A DNA stretch of 29,407 nucleotides, from positions 1-29,407 of the forward strand of contig CAYMSH010000021.1 of the NCBI GenBank assembly GCA_964392945.1. The letters are read 5' to 3'. Positions 24,779 through 29,407 of the stretch are shown here, piece by piece. A program made the position numbers and the translations under genes. The stretch is from BS750m-G57 sp964392945 (lineage in GTDB: Bacteria; Planctomycetota; Phycisphaerae; SM23-33). The notes under the pieces are model-generated. The model had not been told where the DNA came from, did no database searches, and saw only the letters and a list, made by a program, of their open reading frames with translations. Every line of letters starts with the position of its first letter. Within the stretch, counting starts at the first letter, position 1.

Positions 24779-27556
24779 GTGAACGATGCGTTTGAACAGT
24801 TGGGGTTTACCAGCAAGCTCAGGCCCTCGCAGGCCGATGCGATCGACGTGGCGCGAGATCAACTCGCCAGCGGCCAGCGACGGCTGCATATCGTCGCCCC
24901 GCCGGGGTCGGGCAAGACCGTCATGGGCCTGTACTTCTGGGCGCACCTGGTGCGGAAGCCGGCTGTCGTGCTGTCGCCGAACTCGGCGATCCAGTCCCAA
25001 TGGGCCGCCAGGCTCGACCTGTTCGGCGTCGATAGCGATGAATCGATCGTATCGACCAGTTCCAGCCGCCCGGCTTTGCTGACGTCACTAACGTATCAGT
25101 CAGTGACCCTGCCTCGACGCGGCGGCGATGACCTCGACGAAGCGGCGATAGACGCCTGGTGCGAGAAACTCGTCGAGACCGAGCAGGCCGACAATCTCGA
25201 ACAGGCAATGGCCTGGCTTACCGAACTGGCCAAACATAACGCTGACTACTACGCCGAGCGATTAAGCGGTTACCGCAAGTTCGCACGCGACGCGGTGGCC
25301 TCCGGCGGCCAGGCGATGGACACCCTGCACGCCTCGTCATTAGCCACGCTCAAACGGCTGCGTGACTTCGGCGTCGGGATGATCATCTGCGACGAATGCC
25401 ATCACCTGATGGGCCACTGGGGACGCGTGCTGGCCGGGGTCGAGCAGTATCTCGGCGATCCGGTGATAGTCGGCCTGACGGCCACGCCGCCCGACGGTGA
25501 CGGAGCCGACGACGAAGACAGGGACCGCTACGACAGCTTCTTCGGGCCGGTGGACTACAGCATACCGGTCCCGGCGCTCGTGCGCGACGGCTTCCTGAGC
25601 CCGTATCGCGATCTGGCGTATTTCGTGCGCCCCGAGGCCGACGAACTGGCGTACATCGCAAACACCGATTCGGCGCTTACGGCGCTGGTCGACGATCTCT
25701 GCATCCCGCACGACCCGGAATCCCAGGGCGCCGGAGATCTGCTGACCTGGCTGAACGAAGTGCTCGGGACCTACAAGCTGCCCACCGGATACGTCGAATC
25801 GTGGCGGGCGTTTGAGAAACGCGACGAAGCGCTGGCCCTGGCCGGGCGAGTGCTGCTGCTGGATCGCGCCGGGGGACTGCCCGCCGGAGCGGACCCGATA
25901 GACGCCGACATCGAACCGCCGGAGCCCGACAGCATGGAAGTCCTGGCCGTAGTCCTAGACCGCTACGTGCGACACGGTCTGCGGCCCTCGCCATGCGCCG
26001 AAGATCACCGGCGAGCCGACGAAATCATCACGCGCCTGCGAACGCTCGGAGTGCAGATCACCGAGACCGGCTCGCGCGCGTGCGCCTCGCCTGTGGGGCG
26101 CGTGATGGCCTACTCCAGCGCCAAGGCCGGGGCCATCGTGCCGATCCTGCTGGCTGAAATGGATGCACTGGACGAAGATATCCGGGCGATTATCGTAACC
26201 GACTACGAGCAGACCAGCGCAGTAACCGCCGAGATCGCACACCTTCTCGACGACGAGGCCGGCGGCGCGGTAGCCGCGTTCAGAGCACTGCTGACAAACG
26301 AGCGGACCGACGAACTCGACCCGGTGCTGGTCACCGGCTCGACAGTGCTGGTCGATGACGACCTGTCGCCGCGGTTCCTGGCCGAAGCAAACACCTGGCT
26401 GGCCGAGAAGGATATCGAGATAGAACTCAGCTACCAGGAGCACGCCGGGTTCAACGAACTTGTCGGCCGCGGCGCCCAGTGGTGCCCGCGAGTTTACGTG
26501 GAACTGATAACCGACCTGTTCCAGCGCGGCGTTACGCGATGCCTTGTCGGCACGCGCGGGCTGCTGGGCGAGGGCTGGGACGCGGCGCGCACAAACGTGC
26601 TGATCGACCTGACGACCGTCACCACGAGCATGTCGGTCAACCAGCTTCGCGGCCGGTCCATTCGCCTGGACAGCAACCGCCCCGACAAGACCGCCAACAA
26701 CTGGGACGTGGTCTGCATCGCCCCGGAGTTCCGCAAGGGCCTGGACGATTACGCGCGGTTCATGGCCCGCCATCGAACGCTGTTCGGCGTGACCGACGAC
26801 GGAGCGATCGAAAAAGGCGTCGGGCACGTGCATCCGGCGTTCACCGAGATCCGGCCAGAGGGCATCGAACAAGCCGTCGGACCGCTTAACGCCGAGATGA
26901 TCAGCCGCGCCGCAGCCCGATCGGCCGCACGCGAACTCTGGGCCGTCGGAACCCCATACCACGCCACACCGATCGCGGCGGCCGAGGCGCCGAGGCTGGC
27001 CTCAGCCGGCGGATTCCCGCCGTTTGCCGGGACCCAGGCGCCGTGGAACGATCTGACCCTCGCGATGATGGTCGGCCGAGCCGTCCTCAACGCACTCCGC
27101 CAAGTCGGCGAGATCACCTCAGGCGGCGAGCTCCGCGGCGGCCAGCTCGCCGGCGGATACGTGCGAGTTTTCATCCAGTACGCATCGCGAGAAGATCGCG
27201 ACTTGTTCGCAGAATCGGTAGCCCAGGTCCTCGGCCCGCTGCGAAACGCCCGCTACATCATCCCGCGCCAGATCGACCTGTACGATCAGACCTGGCTGTC
27301 GAAACTCCTGCCGGACATCATCGGCAAGTACTTCCGCAAGAAACGCCGCGAACTGGCGATGTGGCACGCGGTCCCGAAAGCCCTGGCGCGCAACAAGGAT
27401 CGCGTAGCGGTCTTCCAGCAGCAGTGGAACCAGCACGTAAGCCCCGGCAAGGCGGTCTTCGCACAACGCGCCGAAGGCGAACAGATCATAGCCGAAGCAA
27501 TCCGCGACGGACTGGCCCCGATGCGGAAGGTGCATCGCAAGGAAGTGTTTCTCTAG
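24779..27556 (+). CDS. Superfamily 2 DEAD/DEAH-type helicase, possible retron or defence partner
   Basis: A 925-aa ATP-dependent nucleic-acid translocase. Helicase core: Walker A PPGSGKT (41-47), DECHH (205-209) as the DEAD-box variant, LTATP (233-237), then LVGTRGLLGEGWD (about 590-602) and QLRGRSIR (about 622-629) as motifs V and VI. A long helical insert lies between motifs Ia and II. The C-terminal ~250 residues are not a family I can name and may confer substrate choice; no nuclease motif was seen. The start is a GTG with GGAG 8 nt upstream; no in-frame ATG is close. It lies on the same strand as the retron, ending 117 nt before the retron RNA. It could be a standalone defence or repair helicase. 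Confidence 0.85.
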   Translation: MNDAFEQLGFTSKLRPSQADAIDVARDQLASGQRRLHIVAPPGSGKTVMGLYFWAHLVRKPAVVLSPNSAIQSQWAARLDLFGVDSDESIVSTSSSRPALLTSLTYQSVTLPRRGGDDLDEAAIDAWCEKLVETEQADNLEQAMAWLTELAKHNADYYAERLSGYRKFARDAVASGGQAMDTLHASSLATLKRLRDFGVGMIICDECHHLMGHWGRVLAGVEQYLGDPVIVGLTATPPDGDGADDEDRDRYDSFFGPVDYSIPVPALVRDGFLSPYRDLAYFVRPEADELAYIANTDSALTALVDDLCIPHDPESQGAGDLLTWLNEVLGTYKLPTGYVESWRAFEKRDEALALAGRVLLLDRAGGLPAGADPIDADIEPPEPDSMEVLAVVLDRYVRHGLRPSPCAEDHRRADEIITRLRTLGVQITETGSRACASPVGRVMAYSSAKAGAIVPILLAEMDALDEDIRAIIVTDYEQTSAVTAEIAHLLDDEAGGAVAAFRALLTNERTDELDPVLVTGSTVLVDDDLSPRFLAEANTWLAEKDIEIELSYQEHAGFNELVGRGAQWCPRVYVELITDLFQRGVTRCLVGTRGLLGEGWDAARTNVLIDLTTVTTSMSVNQLRGRSIRLDSNRPDKTANNWDVVCIAPEFRKGLDDYARFMARHRTLFGVTDDGAIEKGVGHVHPAFTEIRPEGIEQAVGPLNAEMISRAAARSAARELWAVGTPYHATPIAAAEAPRLASAGGFPPFAGTQAPWNDLTLAMMVGRAVLNALRQVGEITSGGELRGGQLAGGYVRVFIQYASREDRDLFAESVAQVLGPLRNARYIIPRQIDLYDQTWLSKLLPDIIGKYFRKKRRELAMWHAVPKALARNKDRVAVFQQQWNQHVSPGKAVFAQRAEGEQIIAEAIRDGLAPMRKVHRKEVFL

Positions 27557-27565
27557 ACACGGAAG

Positions 27566-27618
27566 AATGTCCAATGTCCAACAGGGAATGTCCAATTCCC
27601 TGTTGGACATTGGACATT
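27566..27618. repeat. 24-bp perfect inverted repeat with 5-nt loop
   Basis: Left arm 27566-27589, loop GTCCA, right arm 27595-27618, with no mismatch. The arms are built from tandem 7-nt units (AATGTCC at 27566 and 27573, again at 27587). It starts 10 nt after the helicase stop and has no T-run. It may serve as a transcript end or mRNA-stabilising hairpin, or be a copy of a dispersed genomic repeat. Confidence 0.85.
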
Positions 27619-27637
27619 CATCCGTCCCCGCCAATCC

Positions 27638-27666
27638 TTGACAGGAGCCAATCAAACGCATATCTT
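27638..27666 (+). promoter_or_regulatory. Retron promoter
   Basis: A perfect TTGACA at 27638-27643, an exact 17-nt spacer and TATCTT at 27661-27666. Transcription would begin near 27673, right at the first base of the a1 repeat of the retron RNA. This is the best -35 box noted in the window. Confidence 0.75.
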
Positions 27667-27673
27667 CTGTTTC

Positions 27674-27816
27674 GTGGTCTTGGCGATGCTCCTAGCGGAG
27701 CATAGGGCGATGTTTCGTCGCCCGGGTCCTGTTGGACTTTTTACAGACCGTGCACCGTCTGCTTATGGCCGACACCGTTGCACGGTTTTGGCCAAAAGCC
27801 GGCGGTGGCAAGACAC
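27674..27816 (+). ncRNA. Candidate retron msr-msd RNA
   Basis: About 143 nt directly upstream of a retron reverse transcriptase, with the expected order of parts. The a1 repeat GTGGTCTTG (27674-27682) pairs with a2 CAAGACAC (27809-27816): 8 bp with one bulged G. The msr part has hairpin 1 ATGCTCC-TAGC-GGAGCAT (27686-27703) and hairpin 2 GGGCGA-TGTTTCG-TCGCCC (27705-27723), whose GTTTCG loop resembles the hairpin loop in the Ec86 msr. The msd part is a long hairpin: an outer stem GG(A)CTTTT (27734-27741) with AAAAGCC (27794-27800), and an inner stem ACCGTGCA (27747-27754) with TGCACGGT (27779-27786). The branching G is probably next to a1 (27682 or 27683). The exact msDNA ends, perhaps ~70 nt of DNA, cannot be fixed by eye. 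Confidence 0.72.
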
Positions 27817-27882
27817 AGCGGGCTCCGGTCCAAACGGGCCGGGCCCGCATCCTTTTGTTTCTTAATTGCGGGAGCGGCGCAA

Positions 27883-28860
27883 ATGGGCTTTTTCATAATC
27901 GACTGGATCAAAGGATTGCTGGGTCTCGGCGAGCCTGAAGACCCGTTCGTCCAGGCCGACTTCCGATCACGCAAGACGCCGAAGAACGATCCGAAGAATC
28001 CAAAGCTGGAAGTCATGGAGCTGTCGCGCCGCCTGGCCCGAAGCATAATGGACATCCGCATGACGACAGTGAGCTACGAAGAGTTCACCATCCCCAAACG
28101 CAATGGCGACAGACGCACGATCATGGCGCCGTGTGCGAAACTCAAAGAGATGCAGGAGCGGATTCTGCACCGCCTGCTGTATCGTCTCAAGGTCCACCCG
28201 GCCGCAACGGGCTTCGAACCCGGCCGATCGATCGTAACCAATGCCCTGCCGCACGTCGGGGCGAAAGTCGTGGTGCGAATGGATATCCGCGACTTCTTCC
28301 CGTCAACGCTGGCGTTCAGGGTCGGGGCGTATTTCAGGGGCATCGGCTGGGACGAAGAGGCAGTCGAACTGCTGGTCAAGCTAACGACATGGCAAGACGG
28401 CCTGCCGCAGGGCGCGCCGACGAGCCCAAGACTGAGCAACCTGCTGAACTACATGATGGACGCGCGCCTCGACGGGCTGGCGAAATATCTCGGCGGCGCC
28501 TACACGCGATACGCCGACGATATTACGTTTTCATTTCCCACGAACGATCTCGGCGTGGAAAAAGTCGCCATACTGTCAACCGCCAATATTGTTGACGACT
28601 ACGGATATCGCATCCATCGCAGGCGAAAGTTGAGCATTCGCCGCAGCCACCAGCAGCAGCTGGTCACCGGTCTGGTGGTCAACGAAAAGCCGGCCCTGCC
28701 GCGCAAGATGCGGCGAAAACTCCGCGCGATCCGCCATCACATCGACAACGGTCTGCCGGCGACGATGACGCCGGAGCAACTGGCCGGCTGGGACGCGCTG
28801 CAGCAGATGATCGCAACCCAGCGTGCGGGAACCGACGTTCCCGAAATCCCTGCCGATTGA
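27883..28860 (+). CDS. Retron reverse transcriptase
   Basis: A 325-aa reverse transcriptase that would copy the msd of the adjoining RNA from a branching G to make RNA-DNA hybrid msDNA. Retron hallmarks: NALPH (120-124, the NAxxH motif), MDIRDFF (133-139, first catalytic Asp134), PQGAPTSP (175-182), YADD (210-213) and VTGLVVN (261-267, the VTG motif of region Y that contacts msr). The start at 27883 has GGGAG upstream; a longer reading from 27778 would begin inside the msd and is rejected. There is no fused protease, maturase or integrase domain, so group II intron and DGR types do not fit. It ends 2 nt before the stop of the convergent PQQ gene. The retron call is firm; the subtype is not assigned. 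Confidence 0.92.
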   Translation: MGFFIIDWIKGLLGLGEPEDPFVQADFRSRKTPKNDPKNPKLEVMELSRRLARSIMDIRMTTVSYEEFTIPKRNGDRRTIMAPCAKLKEMQERILHRLLYRLKVHPAATGFEPGRSIVTNALPHVGAKVVVRMDIRDFFPSTLAFRVGAYFRGIGWDEEAVELLVKLTTWQDGLPQGAPTSPRLSNLLNYMMDARLDGLAKYLGGAYTRYADDITFSFPTNDLGVEKVAILSTANIVDDYGYRIHRRRKLSIRRSHQQQLVTGLVVNEKPALPRKMRRKLRAIRHHIDNGLPATMTPEQLAGWDALQQMIATQRAGTDVPEIPAD

Positions 28861-28862
28861 CG

Positions 28863-29407
28863 CTACTGGCAGCAGACCACGGTCCCGTCCATCGTCACGA
28901 TGAACAGTTTGCCCTCGGCTGCGGCCATCCCGTCGAACACCGGCGAGGCCTGGAGTTTCAGTTCGCTGAGTTTCTCGCCGCTGTCGGTCGATACGCTCAT
29001 CAGCATCGCCGGGCCCTTGCCCTTGATCGCGGCGGCCTGTTTGGCGGCCTTGCCGATCAACTCCTTGTCGAACGGGTTGGCGAAGATCGCCTCTTCGTCG
29101 ACTACGTCCGTCGGGCCGGCGACAAACAGCGTCTTGCCGGCCAGCGCCATCGCGCGGGTTTGGATCGGCGGGTTCTCTTTCCGCCACTTGAAATCGATCG
29201 CCGAGATATCCTTCAGCGGATGGGCGCCGTACTTCTTGCGATCGAATGTGATGATGTGTCCCTCCTTGCGTTCCTGCTGCCTGTTAGCGGCCGCAACGCG
29301 TTTGATCGCCTCGGGCTTGACGTTCCGCTCGGCGGAGTAAAGCTGGTACTCAAGCGCGCTGGACCATACGTACATGTTGGGCTTGCGTCCGTATCCGAAC
29401 ACCGAGT
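28863..29407 (-). CDS. PQQ-type beta-propeller protein, C-terminal part only
   Basis: The last ~181 residues of a minus-strand gene that runs off the right end of the window. It is homologous to the C-terminus of the protein at 21458-24700: FGYGRKPNMYVWSSALEYQLY matches FGRQQKYFNWTTPMEYRLF, ALAGKTLFVAGPTDVVDE matches LAGDTLYAAGTADVLDE, and PVFDGMAAAEGKLF matches PVFDGLIAAGGKLY. It is therefore probably another exported propeller protein of the same family. No start codon is inside the window; GTG at 29402 is internal. Confidence 0.8.
   Translation of the reverse strand, partial: SVFGYGRKPNMYVWSSALEYQLYSAERNVKPEAIKRVAAANRQQERKEGHIITFDRKKYGAHPLKDISAIDFKWRKENPPIQTRAMALAGKTLFVAGPTDVVDEEAIFANPFDKELIGKAAKQAAAIKGKGPAMLMSVSTDSGEKLSELKLQASPVFDGMAAAEGKLFIVTMDGTVVCCQ

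Noticed and set aside
27686..27696. Branching G inside hairpin 1 (CTAGCG), as in the TTAGC of Ec86
   Set aside because: The upstream bases would then have to be a1, but no matching a2 is found downstream; a G next to GTGGTCTTG fits better.
27043..27705. Open frames crossing the helicase end and the 24-bp hairpin on both strands
   Set aside because: They owe their length to the symmetric hairpin and lack start signals; the helicase stop at 27556 is well supported.
27778..27882. N-terminal extension of the reverse transcriptase from an ATG at 27778
   Set aside because: It would begin inside the msd hairpin and encode a non-conserved Arg/Gly-rich stretch; ATG 27883 has GGGAG upstream.
1..29407. 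tRNA, rRNA, CRISPR array or transposase genes
   Set aside because: No cloverleaf, rRNA core motif, regularly spaced repeat or DDE/serine/tyrosine recombinase protein was found by reading both strands; this is not a substitute for a model search.

Overview
The window reads as accessory chromosome of a Planctomycetota bacterium, most likely a Phycisphaerae-type lineage. The reasons are a high-GC genome, PEP-CTERM anchors, a dockerin-like EF-hand pair on a secreted propeller protein, a formylglycine sulfatase with a twin-arginine leader, an exported DUF4091 glycosidase-like protein, and giant exported PQQ-type propellers carrying a methyltransferase-like head. No rRNA, tRNA or CRISPR array was seen, and no transposase gene.

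Layout. At 1-1.7 kb lies a membrane anti-sigma-like protein. At 1.8-6.1 kb a minus-strand pair encodes a GH38 alpha-mannosidase followed by an exported protein with two SGNH hydrolase domains, the second of which has lost its catalytic residues. At 6.3-10.2 kb there is a defence-like locus: a DUF4062-NTPase-TPR (STAND type) protein of 1011 aa, then three very small genes behind their own promoter that look like diverged copies of one another. At 10.2-13.0 kb is a minus-strand DNRLRE/DUF4091 protein. At 13.1-15.2 kb a YWTD-propeller/dockerin/PEP-CTERM protein is followed by a single-domain SGNH hydrolase. At 15.3-17.1 kb two tandem PEP-CTERM paralogues share promoter, leader and terminator designs. 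At 17.2-21.3 kb come a sulfatase and a sugar kinase plus sugar-porter pair ending in a strong terminator. At 21.4-24.7 kb is a giant exported PQQ-propeller protein. At 24.8-28.9 kb are a superfamily 2 helicase and a retron. The window ends in the C-terminal part of a second PQQ-propeller protein on the minus strand.

Most of the genes fit scavenging of complex, sulfated polysaccharides: the mannosidase, SGNH esterases, sulfatase and DUF4091 protein would trim glycans outside the cytoplasm, while the porter and PfkB kinase would take up and phosphorylate the released sugar.

The most notable system is the retron at 27.64-28.86 kb. It has a consensus promoter (TTGACA, 17-nt spacer, TATCTT), an msr/msd-type RNA of about 143 nt with closing a1/a2 repeats, two msr hairpins and a long msd hairpin, and a 325-aa reverse transcriptase with the NAxxH, YADD and VTG signatures of retrons. 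Its nearest same-strand neighbour is a 925-aa helicase, a partner I do not recognise from described retron types. The second candidate system is the STAND protein with its trio of small paralogous proteins.
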